A DNA stretch of 64,000 nucleotides from Fulvimarina sp. (GCA_002700095.1 PACL01000061.1:18032-82031), one strand, 5' to 3'; counted from the stretch's first letter, positions 1 through 9,014 are shown. Program-made: numbers and translations. Notes: generated from the sequence alone by a model not told the origin.

Positions 1-635
1 GCCCGCTTGAACTGCTTGGCATGGGCGTAACGCTGCTGCTTGATCAGGGCGACCTTGCCGACCCGCTCATAGGACTGGCGCAGATCGATCCCCAGCGTCT
101 TGGCCAAGCGCACCAGGCGCTCGCGCGAGCGCTGCATCAGCTTGGCATCGGTCGGATGGGCGACGGCCTTGGGCTGCACGGTGGTGTCGACGATGGCCTT
201 GGTAAAGTCGGCGGGCTTGGCCGCGCCGGTGCGCGTCGCCGTGGCGAGGCTCTCCTGCAGAAGGGCGTTCAGCCGTTCCTCGCCCATCCGCTGGCGCCAG
301 CGGGTCATCGACGAACGGTCGAAGGGCAGTTGGTGGCAGAAGAATTCCTCGCCGCAGAACAGTTGATAATAGGGGTTCTCCAGCCAGCGATCGCACAGCG
401 CCTCGTCGGACAAATCGTGCATCGCCTTCAGGATCGCCAGTCCTGCCATCAGCCGGGTCGCCAGCGGCGGATGGCCTGGCGCGTCAGTGTAAACCGCGCC
501 GAGCCGCTCTTCCAGGAACGGCCAGTCGATAGCCCGGCCGAGCCTGGCGAGAGCGTGGTTCGTGTCGACGATCTGGTCGAGCCGGGCACGGAAGAGATCC
601 GCCTGCCCGCTGTCCCGCCGCTCCTTCGGACGCAT
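1..635 (-). CDS. IS5-family transposase, N-terminal part (cut by window edge)
   Basis: The minus strand reads open from an ATG at 635 to the window edge, starting MRPKERRDSGQADLFRARLD and continuing with a helical N-terminal domain (LARLGRAIDWPFLEERLG). This is the N-terminal dimerisation/DNA-binding region typical of IS5-type DDE transposases of the IS1478-like group. Further on, IVDTTVQPKAVAHPTDAKLM has the position and form of the first catalytic Asp motif. About 211 codons are visible; the C-terminal half, with the remaining acidic residues, lies outside the window. No frameshift is visible in this part, so it may belong to an intact element. The overlapping plus-strand and other minus-strand frames are shadows. 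Confidence 0.85.
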   Translation of the reverse strand, partial: MRPKERRDSGQADLFRARLDQIVDTNHALARLGRAIDWPFLEERLGAVYTDAPGHPPLATRLMAGLAILKAMHDLSDEALCDRWLENPYYQLFCGEEFFCHQLPFDRSSMTRWRQRMGEERLNALLQESLATATRTGAAKPADFTKAIVDTTVQPKAVAHPTDAKLMQRSRERLVRLAKTLGIDLRQSYERVGKVALIKQQRYAHAKQFKR

Positions 636-760
636 CCCGCAGCTCCCGATTCATGGACCCGAAAGCCATGGAATCACGCCCGCCGCCGCAACGCAATATG
701 CAAGTTTCTCAGCCCACAGACGGCTGAAACTGGCAGAAATCAATTCTTCCCTGAAGCCGA
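1..760. mobile_element. Insertion sequence end (IS5 family), right boundary uncertain
   Basis: The transposase start at 635 lies about 100 bp from a non-coding stretch (roughly 690-760). An IS5-type element would normally have its terminal inverted repeat within 50-130 bp of the transposase start. The other end is outside the window, so the inverted repeat cannot be matched, and no target duplication can be checked. Confidence 0.4.
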
Positions 761-975
761 TCGGCCCGCCATTTCAATGGCTTCGACATACTTCACAGAA
801 GACGATGCAGTGCGGCAGCGTGACGTCGACGGCAATGTCATACCGTCCGTGAAGCCTCGAAGAGTTCATCGGACATCGCATGAGACGCACGACGCTTCAG
901 GGCGATCGACGCGCCGATGCGAACCTGCCACCGGCAGGTCCGCCTCGGCCATTTCCCCGCAAGGTGCGCCGTTCG
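636..975. other. Gap between the IS transposase and the RTX gene
   Basis: About 340 bp. It holds the outer end of the IS and the 3' flank of the minus-strand RTX gene. A 7-bp inverted repeat, ACCTGCC/GGCAGGT (923-939), lies about 37 bp past the RTX stop. No gene is visible. Confidence 0.5.
923..939 (-). terminator. Short hairpin downstream of the RTX gene
   Basis: A perfect 7-bp inverted repeat ACCTGCC-ACC-GGCAGGT lies 37 bp after the RTX stop codon (minus strand). There is no U-tract, so it could be a weak terminator or an mRNA 3' stabiliser rather than a classical intrinsic terminator. Confidence 0.35.
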
Positions 976-2853
976 TCAGAAGATAAAGTCGTTGACGTCG
1001 AGATCGGCAAGATTGACGTTGAGAAGCGTGATGGTGTTGGCCCCGTCGGTGATCACCGCATTGGCGCCCACCTGGGTCAGGTGGTTGAGCTGCAGGTCGG
1101 TGAAATTGACGATGGCGGTGACGCCGGCGAGGTTGATCCGCTCGGAGTTGTTGAATTCGTCGAAGTCGGTGATCGTGTCGTTGCCGAAACCGTCGACGAA
1201 GACGAAGGTGTCCGCGTTGAAGTCGCCGGTCAGCGTGTCGTTGCCCGAACCGCCGTCGATCGTGTCGAAACCGGAAAATCCACGAATCGTGTCATCGCCG
1301 GAGCCGCCGAAGAGAGTGTTGTTGCCGGAAGCGCCGTTCACGATGTCGTTGCCGCCATTCCCGCTCAGAGTCAAGGTTGTCGCCGAGGCAGTCATAATGT
1401 CGTCGCCGCCTCCACCGGCTGCCGTCTCGAAGCTGATCAGTCGATCAAAGCCGATCTCTGCGCTCAATGCATATTCGAGACCGAGGTGGAGCCGTACCCC
1501 GATGGAGGCACCGACGTAGGTGATGGTGTCGTTGTTGGCGCCGCCGTTGTAGAAATCATTGGCGGCGTCGGCATCCCCGATGATGCGATCATTGCCATCT
1601 TCGCCGAAGACCAAGTCGGTCCCCAACCCGCCGGAAAGATCGTCGTTGTCGCTGCCGCCATAGAGCGTGTCGGAGTTGTCGCCGCCTAAGAGATCGTCGT
1701 TACCCGCGTCACCATAGACGGCGCCACCGACCTGGCTGTCGGCGAAGCCGTCATAGAGGTCGTCGCCGGCGCCGAGTTCGACGTCGCCGCCGATGGTTCC
1801 GCCGTTCTCGATGATGTCGCCGACGTCGGACAAGCGAACGCCACCGGTGATCAGGCCGAGATTGTTGATCTCGACGGCCGTATCGCCGACAACGTCGATC
1901 GACCGGCTGGTGACATGGGAGGAGATCGTCCCGCTATTGTTGATATAGCTCGTGTTGAGGATGCTGCCGGTCGAGTCCTCCAGGAGGAGGCCGATCCCGT
2001 CCGTGGACGCGATCACGCCGGTGTTATTGATCTCCACCGCCGTGTTGGATGCGTCGATGCCATTGCCGTTGCTGCCGGAGAGATGCCCGGTGTTTGTGAT
2101 TGTAGCTGTTCCGAGGCCGTCCGTGAGTTGGATACCCTCATTTTCGCCCGCTATGAGACCGTTGTTCGAGATCGTCGTGTTGTTCCCCGTCGAAACGAAG
2201 ATCGCATCTGCGTTGGACGAGTGGATCGAGCCATCGTTGAAGATGTAGACAGGAACGGCGCTGCTTGCGGCCGTGTTCGGCGTGACAGAGATCGCTGTGA
2301 AGCGCCCCTGGATCGCCCCGGCATTGGTCAACTCGAACCGCGTTGCCTGGATCTCGAAGGCCGACTCATTGGAGCTGACGATCGACGCACCATAACCATT
2401 CGTTGCGTAGACGGTCCCACCGGAATTGACGTCGAGTCCGTCACCCGATGCAGCGATCGTGCCCGTATTGACGAATTCGGTCGAAGCGGAGGCGTCGACT
2501 GCACTGGTGACTGAGACGGCATCCGTATCGCCCTGCACCGATCCTGCATTGCTGAACTCGAAGGCCGACGTCAGGCCGTCGATGTCGAGGGCCGTGCTGT
2601 TGGTGCTGATCACATTGCCGAGGCTGCCGATGTTGAACTGCAGGAACGAGTTGCCGACGGAAGAGAGCGCATCCTGCCCGCTCAGCCCGACGAGGCCGCC
2701 GAGGATGGCGATCTGGTTGGCGCCGCCGGTCGTCGTGATCGGCGCTGACGCTCCGAAAGTCGTGAGCGTCGAATCCTGCGTCACGACGAGGTCGTCGCCC
2801 GCAGACAGGGTCTGTGCGGTCGAGGAATCGGTGGAAATGAGAACGTCTGCCAT
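976..2853 (-). CDS. RTX calcium-binding protein with beta-solenoid-like body, probable type I secretion substrate
   Basis: 625 aa with no N-terminal signal peptide. Residues about 100-340 hold repeated N-x-G-x-I coils spaced about 25 residues apart (N102, N129, N177, N206, N230, N254, N277, N306, N331), as in beta-helical passenger or adhesin domains. Residues about 355-445 and 478-550 carry two blocks of glycine/aspartate RTX nonapeptides (GGxGxDxLx type, for example GGSGNDTLTG), which fold into Ca-binding beta-rolls outside the cell. The extreme C-terminus, DLDVNDFIF, is the acidic/hydrophobic ending typical of ABC (type I) exporter substrates. AAAGG lies 8 nt before the ATG. No T1SS ABC, MFP or OMP gene is in the window, so the exporter must be elsewhere. 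Likely a secreted or surface adhesin-like protein; the exact role is unknown. Confidence 0.85.
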   Translation of the reverse strand: MADVLISTDSSTAQTLSAGDDLVVTQDSTLTTFGASAPITTTGGANQIAILGGLVGLSGQDALSSVGNSFLQFNIGSLGNVISTNSTALDIDGLTSAFEFSNAGSVQGDTDAVSVTSAVDASASTEFVNTGTIAASGDGLDVNSGGTVYATNGYGASIVSSNESAFEIQATRFELTNAGAIQGRFTAISVTPNTAASSAVPVYIFNDGSIHSSNADAIFVSTGNNTTISNNGLIAGENEGIQLTDGLGTATITNTGHLSGSNGNGIDASNTAVEINNTGVIASTDGIGLLLEDSTGSILNTSYINNSGTISSHVTSRSIDVVGDTAVEINNLGLITGGVRLSDVGDIIENGGTIGGDVELGAGDDLYDGFADSQVGGAVYGDAGNDDLLGGDNSDTLYGGSDNDDLSGGLGTDLVFGEDGNDRIIGDADAANDFYNGGANNDTITYVGASIGVRLHLGLEYALSAEIGFDRLISFETAAGGGGDDIMTASATTLTLSGNGGNDIVNGASGNNTLFGGSGDDTIRGFSGFDTIDGGSGNDTLTGDFNADTFVFVDGFGNDTITDFDEFNNSERINLAGVTAIVNFTDLQLNHLTQVGANAVITDGANTITLLNVNLADLDVNDFIF

Positions 2854-3521
2854 TGGTCTAGCCTTTCGTTGGCTGGATCAGGCGCCGGACGATCGAGGCG
2901 GTTCTCGAAGCTGCGGAGGCATTCTCACCGGTTCCGTCTGCCGTGAGACGGAACGGCCTGATTCGCTGGGATGCACATCCGAAAACGCGGACAGAGCCGC
3001 GATGGCAGCCCACGCATGTGCGTCGGGATGCCTTCGAAGACTGCTACGATATCTGGCAAATCCCTGAGTACAGCGCCGCCTGCGCACCGCTGCGCCGGCC
3101 ATCACTAAGCCCCGGCCATGAATTACGCAAAGTCAGCATAGGCGTCAATCCGACCTTCCATCAAATCAGCTTCCCTATTGACTGAAATCATTCAGCAAAA
3201 CGGGCCATCACCAAATTTGCACAAAAATTTTACCATAATATGCAAATATAGATGATTTTTGGGGGAATGTGCGTCTACGAAGCGTGGCTCAATTCGGCCG
3301 CGCTCTTGTCGTCATGAATCCGCGGGGCGCCGATTCCGTCGCAGACGCACTGGCATCGGACGTCACGGAGATATCCCGGCCCCTGCCGCGATCTCCGTGG
3401 CAGTCAGGTCTGGCCCAGATCCAGCCGTCCGCCCTCGGACGAAGACGGATCGGCGGCAAAGATATCCCCGGGCGCCGGTGATCGGCGATCCTCGTCGCAA
3501 CCGCGATGAGGAGCCGACACC
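2854..3521. other. Divergent intergenic region upstream of RTX and tail-fibre-like genes
   Basis: About 670 bp between divergent genes. Positions about 3130-3270 are strikingly A+T-rich for this window, with runs such as ACAAAAATTTTACC, and probably hold promoters for one or both genes. No convincing -35/-10 pair with correct spacing was found. A 9-bp perfect inverted repeat sits at 3364-3399. No gene is visible. Confidence 0.5.
3364..3399. repeat. 9-bp perfect inverted repeat upstream of the tail-fibre-like gene
   Basis: CACGGAGAT (3364-3372) and ATCTCCGTG (3391-3399) are perfect inverted copies separated by 18 nt, about 120 bp before the start at 3522. It could be an operator or an mRNA leader hairpin. 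Confidence 0.5.
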
Positions 3522-5369
3522 ATGCCAGATACGACCGACCGCCTCGCTTTGCCCTACATTCTCGCCGAGCAGGCGCAGAAGCATGTCAGTCACAACGAGG
3601 CGCTTGTCCGGCTGGACGCCCTTGTCCATCTCGCCGTCGCGGACCGCGACCGCAGCGAACCGCCCCCCGAGCCCGCGGGCGGCGACAGACATCTCGTCGC
3701 AGCAGAGGCGTCCGGCGCATGGGCCGGGCATGCGGGCTCCGTAGCGGTCTGGCAGGATGGCACCTGGATGTTTCTGGAGCCGCGGGTCGGCTGGCGCGCC
3801 TGGTGCGCCGCGGAGGCCGCCCTTCTGGTCCACGATGGGACCGGCTGGAGTCTCATGGGCCCCAGCGCCGAAGACCTTGTCGACGGTTCGCTCACGCGCC
3901 TCGGCATCAACACGCCGGCCAACGAGGTTAATCGCCTGGCAGTCAAATCCTCAGCCGTTCTCATCAGCCACGACGACGTCTCGGGCAGCGGCAACGGCAG
4001 CGTGCTCGCAAGCTTCAACAAAACCTCCGGCGAGACGGACGCCGGCTTGAGGTTTGAGGTCGACTGGAGCACGCGGGCGCTTCTCGGGCTCTTCGGCGAT
4101 GAGGATTTCCGCATCAAGGTCTCCCCCGATGGTGCCACATTCAACGATGCCCTGGTCGTCGACGGTGACACAGGACGAATCGGCATCGGCACGGGCAGTC
4201 CCATGACGTCCCTGTCGATCTCGGGAACGGGTGGCGCCAACGGGCTTTCGATCGAAGATAAGGCCGCAGCCTCGGCCAGCGGCCGCTGGAATGCCACATC
4301 CTTCTTCGACGCCGTCTCCGGCGCCAACAACCTGCGCCTCGTCAATGCCGGCGCGGGGTTCGGCACCGCCGGTACCATCGCCGAATTTCGCAAGACCTCT
4401 ACCGGGGCGCCGCGCATCGGCTTCTGCGGCCTTGCCGACGACGGGGCGCTGGCTGCCGTCACCAACAATCTGAACGCTGCCGCAGCCAACGGCATCAAGA
4501 GCGTCAACTCGGCTCTGACAGCGGGAAGCTACGCCACCTTCCTCTCCAGCGTCGCCTCGACCACCGGCCAGCGGATGTTTTCCGGCCGCGGCAACGGCGT
4601 GGAAACCTTCCATGTCATGGGAGACGGCTCGGCCTATTTCGCCGGCAAGCTCGGCATCGGGACCGCTCCCGCCGGCGAGGCGATCCGCGCGAATGGCGCG
4701 ATCGTCCATGCTGCCGACAACCTCCACGCCTTCGGCTCGGCTTCGCTCCGGGCCGCGGCGGTCTATGCCGCGACCGGGACCATCAACACCTCCGACGCCG
4801 CTGAAAAGCGTCTCCGCGGGGAGCCCGGCGAGGCCGAACTGCGGGCCTGGTCACGGGTCAGGCCGAAGCTCTTCCAGTGGAACGCCGCCATCGCGGCGAA
4901 AGGCGAGGACGGCGCACGGCTGCATGCCGGCTACGTCGCCCAGGAGGTCGCCGAGGCCTTTGCTGCCGAAGGGCTCGACCCGGCGCGCTACGGGCTCTTC
5001 TGCGTCGATGAGATCACCGAATTGCGCGCCGTCGCGAAGAGCCGCCGCATCACCCGGCCACTGACCCGCAAGGTCGTGCGGCGGCGCCAGGACATCGAGA
5101 TCCGCGACGGCGCGCCCGTTCTGGTCGTCGTCGAGGAGACCGTGGACGAGCCCATGATGCGCCAAGCGGTGGTCCACGACGAGAGCGGCGAGCCGGTGCG
5201 CGACGAGGCCGGCGCGCCGCTTACCCATCCCGTGCCGGAGATGGAGACGGTCGAAGTGACTGAAACCGTCCATGAGGAGGTGACGACCGGGAAGACGCGC
5301 TACGGGCTCCGCTACGACCAGTGCTTCGTCCTGGAACTCGCCCTGCTGCGCCGGCAGTTGATGGGCTGA
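3522..5369 (+). CDS. DUF2793 protein with C-terminal S74 intramolecular chaperone (tail-fibre-like)
   Basis: 615 aa. Residues about 8-95 (LPYILAEQAQKHVSHNEALV, then GSVAVWQDGTWMFLEP and a WRAW motif) match DUF2793, common in alphaproteobacterial prophage and gene-transfer-agent tail regions. The middle is a long beta-rich, Gly/Ala/Ser-rich stalk. From about residue 420, NTSDAAEKRLRG, then FQWNAAIAAKG and HAGYVAQEVAEAF, match the peptidase S74/endosialidase chaperone domain; S424-D425 fits the self-cleavage site. Such domains trimerise fibres and are then released. GAGGAG lies upstream of the ATG. No capsid, portal, integrase or other tail gene is next to it, so it is either a prophage remnant or a host-adapted fibre. 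Confidence 0.8.
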   Translation: MPDTTDRLALPYILAEQAQKHVSHNEALVRLDALVHLAVADRDRSEPPPEPAGGDRHLVAAEASGAWAGHAGSVAVWQDGTWMFLEPRVGWRAWCAAEAALLVHDGTGWSLMGPSAEDLVDGSLTRLGINTPANEVNRLAVKSSAVLISHDDVSGSGNGSVLASFNKTSGETDAGLRFEVDWSTRALLGLFGDEDFRIKVSPDGATFNDALVVDGDTGRIGIGTGSPMTSLSISGTGGANGLSIEDKAAASASGRWNATSFFDAVSGANNLRLVNAGAGFGTAGTIAEFRKTSTGAPRIGFCGLADDGALAAVTNNLNAAAANGIKSVNSALTAGSYATFLSSVASTTGQRMFSGRGNGVETFHVMGDGSAYFAGKLGIGTAPAGEAIRANGAIVHAADNLHAFGSASLRAAAVYAATGTINTSDAAEKRLRGEPGEAELRAWSRVRPKLFQWNAAIAAKGEDGARLHAGYVAQEVAEAFAAEGLDPARYGLFCVDEITELRAVAKSRRITRPLTRKVVRRRQDIEIRDGAPVLVVVEETVDEPMMRQAVVHDESGEPVRDEAGAPLTHPVPEMETVEVTETVHEEVTTGKTRYGLRYDQCFVLELALLRRQLMG

Positions 5370-5527
5370 GCTGCGGCAACTGAGAGGTGTGCGACGCGGT
5401 CCGGGCGAGATGCCCGGCCGTCGGGCAGAGCGGGACGAGATCAGCTTCCATCGTCATCCCGCTTCAGACTTTCGTTGCCGCATCACCCTTTTCCGAAAGC
5501 CGCTTCGAGCTTTCCGGGATCATGGCT

Positions 5528-6982
5528 TTATCGCTCGATCCGGTCGATGAACCAGCGCGTCAGCCGCGTCCACACCTCGTCCTTCTCGATGGAATCCTCG
5601 ACCCCGTGCTCGAGATTGGGATTGTCGTTGACCTCGATGACGAAGACGCCGTCGTCGGTTTCCTTCAGATCGACGCCATAGAGGCCGTCGCCGATGCAGC
5701 GGGCGGCCCTGAGACCGGCGTCGAGAACGTGGGGCGGCGCCTCACCGAGGGAAAAGGCGCGAAAGCCTCCCTCCATCGGCCGCCCGCCAGTGTCGTGGTT
5801 GATGATCTGCCAATGGCTCTTGGCCATCAGATACTGGACCGCAAAGAGCGGTTCGCCGCCGAGAACGCCGATCCGCCAGTCGAAATTGGTCGGCATGAAC
5901 TTCTGGGCGATCAAAAGGTCGCTGTCCTCCAGCCAAGCGCCCGCAAGCTTCTCCAGCCCGGCGAAGTCCTCGACCTTCTTGACGCCGCGCGAGAACGAGC
6001 CGTCGGGGATCTTCAGGACCATCGGGAAGCCGAGTTCGTCGGCGGCGCGCTTCAGGTCTTCGCGGCCGGCGATCATCAGGCCCTTCGGGCAGGCGACGCC
6101 GTTCGCCGCCATCAATTCGTTCAGATAGACCTTGTTGGTGCAGCGGATCATCGAGATCGGATCGTCGATGACCGGCATGCCCTCCTGCATGGCCCGGCGC
6201 GCGAAGCGATAGGTGTGGTTGGAGATCGACGTCGTCTCGCGGATGAACAGCGCGTCGAAATTGGCCAGCCGCGGCAGGTCCTTGCGGGTGATCGGCTCGA
6301 CGTCGACGCCGAGCCTCGCCGCGACGCGCGCCCAATGCTTCAGCGTATCGACAGAAGACGGCGGCAGGTCCTCGCGCGGATCGTAGAGGGTGGCGAAGGC
6401 GTATTTCGCCGGGGTCTTGGTCTTGGCCGCCCGCCATTCGCGCCCCGTATAGCGCTCCATCGCGGCGTAGAGCCGCATCATCTCGCCGTCGTCGAGCTTG
6501 CCGAGCGGGGAAAAGCCGATCCGCCGGATCGTCGGCACCGCCGCATTCGGTTCGAGATGAATGTCGAGGGCAGGCGCACGAAACCAGTCGAAGACGAGCT
6601 TGCCGAAGCGTTCGAGTCGGTGGTCCTGAGCATAGCCGAAATAGATCCGGATCGGCGAGACGGCCGCGTCGCCCTTCTCGCAGGCCTTCCGCAAAACCGC
6701 GTCGAGCTCCGGCAGGGCGTTTTCGTAGAGCTTCTTTTCCGACAGGTCGATCATCGTCTCGACCGAAGGGATGATGCGGTGCCCGCGCGCCTCGGCGAGC
6801 AGCGAGGCATAATAGCCCCGGCTCTGATACGCGTAGGTCCGCGACAGGTTGATGATTTTCGGGCGTTGGCCGCGAAACAGGCCGGGACGGGCAAGATAGT
6901 CCCGGCTGGTCATCACTTTGTGAGGGGTGGCGCTGTTGTCGAGCTCGGACAGCCGGCCCGCGAGGACGACCCATTGGGACAT
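5528..6982 (-). CDS. RimK-family ATP-grasp ligase with RimK-like N-terminal domain
   Basis: 484 aa. The N-terminal half (MSQWVVLAGRL, PKIINLSRTYAYQSRGYYAS) is the domain that precedes ATP-grasp in long RimK-like proteins. The C-terminal half is ATP-grasp: a phosphate-binding region around FPMVLKIPDGSFSRGVKKVE and a Mg-binding motif FVIEVNDNPNLEHGVED near the end. RimK-type enzymes form amide bonds, typically adding glutamate or other amino acids to a carboxylate with ATP hydrolysis. The gene starts 9 bp after the stop of the GNAT/C39 gene, so the two are almost certainly co-transcribed. The length (about 480 rather than about 300 aa) and partner distinguish it from the S6-modifying RimK. Substrate unknown. 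Confidence 0.85.
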   Translation of the reverse strand: MSQWVVLAGRLSELDNSATPHKVMTSRDYLARPGLFRGQRPKIINLSRTYAYQSRGYYASLLAEARGHRIIPSVETMIDLSEKKLYENALPELDAVLRKACEKGDAAVSPIRIYFGYAQDHRLERFGKLVFDWFRAPALDIHLEPNAAVPTIRRIGFSPLGKLDDGEMMRLYAAMERYTGREWRAAKTKTPAKYAFATLYDPREDLPPSSVDTLKHWARVAARLGVDVEPITRKDLPRLANFDALFIRETTSISNHTYRFARRAMQEGMPVIDDPISMIRCTNKVYLNELMAANGVACPKGLMIAGREDLKRAADELGFPMVLKIPDGSFSRGVKKVEDFAGLEKLAGAWLEDSDLLIAQKFMPTNFDWRIGVLGGEPLFAVQYLMAKSHWQIINHDTGGRPMEGGFRAFSLGEAPPHVLDAGLRAARCIGDGLYGVDLKETDDGVFVIEVNDNPNLEHGVEDSIEKDEVWTRLTRWFIDRIER

Positions 6983-6991
6983 GGAGGAAAG

Positions 6992-8176
6992 TCAGCTCCG
7001 TCGGGGTGAGAGGAACACGGCAGCCCGAAGGACAGCCTTCCCAAACCGCGCCATCTTGTCGAAGGTTGCATAGGGCAGCGGCAAATGTGCCGCATCGGCG
7101 ATGGATTCGCCGCGTTCGTCGGCCACCCAGGGATCGTGGACGATGATGTGACGCCCGTCGTCGCCATGGGCGAGAACCCAGTGCGGCACCTTCTTGGCGA
7201 ACATATGGTAGCCCGAGACGAGGACGATAGCCGTCCCGCCCTTGCAAAGATGCGCGCGCAGCAGGTCGAGGGTGAATGGCTCGACGACGGTCGGGATCGC
7301 ATAGGCGAGCGCCCGGCGGCGGAAATCCTCCTGGGCGAGCGCCATCACCTTCTGCTTTTCAAGGCTCCTGACGCCTTCCAGGAACAGATCGCCGGCCTGG
7401 GAGACGTGGATTTCCGCGTCGAGACCGAATTCGTGGGCCGTCACCGCGAGCCCATAGGGATCGCAGCCGCCGGGCCCCGACATCATGAAGATCGTCGTCG
7501 CCTCGCGCCACAGCCGGATCTCCATCACCGGATCGAGCTCGAAACCGGAAACGTCCCTCGCCAGTGCCATCATCAGGCAGCAGGAGCCGCAGGTGAAGTC
7601 GGTGGTCTGCTCGTAATAGGGAACGCCGCTGTCGAACAGCTTCTCGCCGCGCAGGATCTTCTCGAAGCGCAGCGCCGGCATGTGGTCGGCATAGTAGTCG
7701 AGGTAGCGGCCGATCGGCCGGTAGCCCTCCGAGCGGTAGAGTCGGATGGCGCGCTCGTTGTCTTCGCGCACCTCGAGGCGCAGGAGGATGCGATCGCGGT
7801 CGAAGGCCGCAGTCTCGGCTGCCTTCAGGAGCGTCCGGCCGATCCCCCTGCCCGCCGCATCGGCAGCCACGGCGATCGAATAAAGCCGGGCCAGTGCCGT
7901 CCCGCGCCGGAACAGGAGCGCCGTATATCCGAGAAGGTGCGGCGTGCCCTCGGTTTCGGCGACGAGTATCAGGGCACTCGCGGAGCCGATGAGATTGCGG
8001 AACGAGCGCCGGGTGATGCGATCCGCGACGAAGGTCGCATCCTCGAGCGTCACCAGCGCATCGACATCCTCGATGACGGCCGCGCGAAGAACGACCCGGG
8101 CTTCGGTCTCTGCCGCCGGTGCGCGCGATTCGTGAACGGATCGGATCTGTGGGGCGGGAGCGCCGGATGAGCGCAT
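6992..8176 (-). CDS. GNAT acetyltransferase fused to C39-like papain-fold peptidase
   Basis: 394 aa from the ATG chosen at 8176; the reading frame is open back to 8413 and an ATG at 8194 is equally possible, as neither has a clear ribosome site. Residues about 28-170 are a GNAT fold with the acetyl-CoA loop GRGIGRTLL (about 109-117). Residues about 183-394 are a C39-type cysteine peptidase-like domain: VPYYEQTTDFTCGSCC with the presumed catalytic Cys196, His332 in the segment VPHWVLAHGDDG, and Asp348 in VHDPW. It is followed after 9 bp by the RimK-type ligase. Family knowledge: this fusion recurs beside long RimK-like ligases and has been suggested to act in peptide or amide modification. Substrate unknown; no exporter domain is present. 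Confidence 0.85.
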   Translation of the reverse strand: MRSSGAPAPQIRSVHESRAPAAETEARVVLRAAVIEDVDALVTLEDATFVADRITRRSFRNLIGSASALILVAETEGTPHLLGYTALLFRRGTALARLYSIAVAADAAGRGIGRTLLKAAETAAFDRDRILLRLEVREDNERAIRLYRSEGYRPIGRYLDYYADHMPALRFEKILRGEKLFDSGVPYYEQTTDFTCGSCCLMMALARDVSGFELDPVMEIRLWREATTIFMMSGPGGCDPYGLAVTAHEFGLDAEIHVSQAGDLFLEGVRSLEKQKVMALAQEDFRRRALAYAIPTVVEPFTLDLLRAHLCKGGTAIVLVSGYHMFAKKVPHWVLAHGDDGRHIIVHDPWVADERGESIADAAHLPLPYATFDKMARFGKAVLRAAVFLSPRRS

Positions 8177-8528
8177 GACTGCGAATGTCCGCATGAAGCG
8201 ACGGAAGGTGTCGATCGCCCTTATGCACCCGCCGCCTCGCAAAAGCGACGGGTATTTCGTCGCTGCATGCAAGGACCGAGGACGGCGCATTACCGGCGAC
8301 CGGCACCGGGGGAGAGACCGCGAGAGCATCGCCGAGACGACGCGATGGCATGTGGCTTGTACGCGCGGCAACGACTCGGCAGCGGCAGGTCGCACTGCTT
8401 TCCAGCCAAGCAACAGGCAGCGGCGCTACGGTGGCGCCGGCTCGCACCATGATTTGCGACGTTGCCGAAGCCTTCGGATCCACTGGAGCGCCGCCGGCGG
8501 CGCAACCATCACGTTGGAAAGAATTCTG
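8177..8528. other. Divergent gap upstream of the GNAT/C39 gene and the lone cheW
   Basis: About 350 bp between divergent genes. It presumably holds both promoters, but no clear sigma-70 pair, repeat or small gene was seen. The upstream extensions of both flanking reading frames look like non-coding arginine-rich translations. Confidence 0.5.
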
Positions 8529-9014
8529 ATGACGACAGCACAGAGCAGCGCCTTGATGAGCCACGCGGCAGATGACCCGATCGAGATCATCGCCTTCTAT
8601 CTCGGCGAGCAGCAGTTCTGCGTTCGCACCACCTCGATCCGGGAGATCCGGGGCTGGGCGAAGTCGACGCCGCTTCCCCATGCTCCACCGGAGGTGATGG
8701 GCATGATGAACCTGCGCGGGGCGGTGATCCCCGTGATCAATACCGCCAGCAAGCTCGGCCTCGGCCGGTCCGAGCCGACGGAGCGCAGCGCCATCGTCGT
8801 CGCCGAACTCGGCGGCGCGGTGTTCGGCCTGATGGTCGACCGGGTCTCCGACATCCTCTCCATCGGTCCGGATATCATCCAGCCGGTGCCGGAGATGAGC
8901 GCCGGCTTCGACCGCAGCTTCGTCGAAGGCATCATCCCGCAGCACGGCGACATGATCTGCTTCCTGAACCTCGAGCGGATGTTCTCCGAGACCAGCAAGG
9001 CCGAGTTCTTCTGA
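8529..9014 (+). CDS. cheW: CheW-like chemotaxis adaptor (lone copy)
   Basis: 161 aa from the ATG at 8529, preceded by GGAAAG at about 8 nt; the longer open frame upstream has no CheW homology. The whole length is a CheW domain: IEIIAFYLGEQQFCVRTTSI, then VMGMMNLRGAVIPVINTASK (the MGxxNLRG signature) and VFGLMVDRVSDIL. CheW couples methyl-accepting receptors to CheA in cytoplasmic arrays. This copy is on the plus strand, about 4.6 kb from the end of the main Che operon, so it may serve that pathway or one encoded elsewhere. Confidence 0.9.
   Translation: MTTAQSSALMSHAADDPIEIIAFYLGEQQFCVRTTSIREIRGWAKSTPLPHAPPEVMGMMNLRGAVIPVINTASKLGLGRSEPTERSAIVVAELGGAVFGLMVDRVSDILSIGPDIIQPVPEMSAGFDRSFVEGIIPQHGDMICFLNLERMFSETSKAEFF

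Noticed and set aside
21-986. Long plus-strand open frame across the IS and RTX 3' flank
   Set aside because: It is antisense to the transposase and RTX genes, with no domain and Arg/Pro-rich composition; a shadow of GC-rich coding DNA.
3217-3241. TTGCAC / TAATAT as a promoter in the A+T-rich block
   Set aside because: The spacer is only 13 bp, too short for a sigma-70 promoter.
5411-5427. TGCCCG/CGGGCA hairpin after the tail-fibre-like gene as a terminator
   Set aside because: A six-base stem of this composition occurs often by chance at this GC content, and no T-tract follows.
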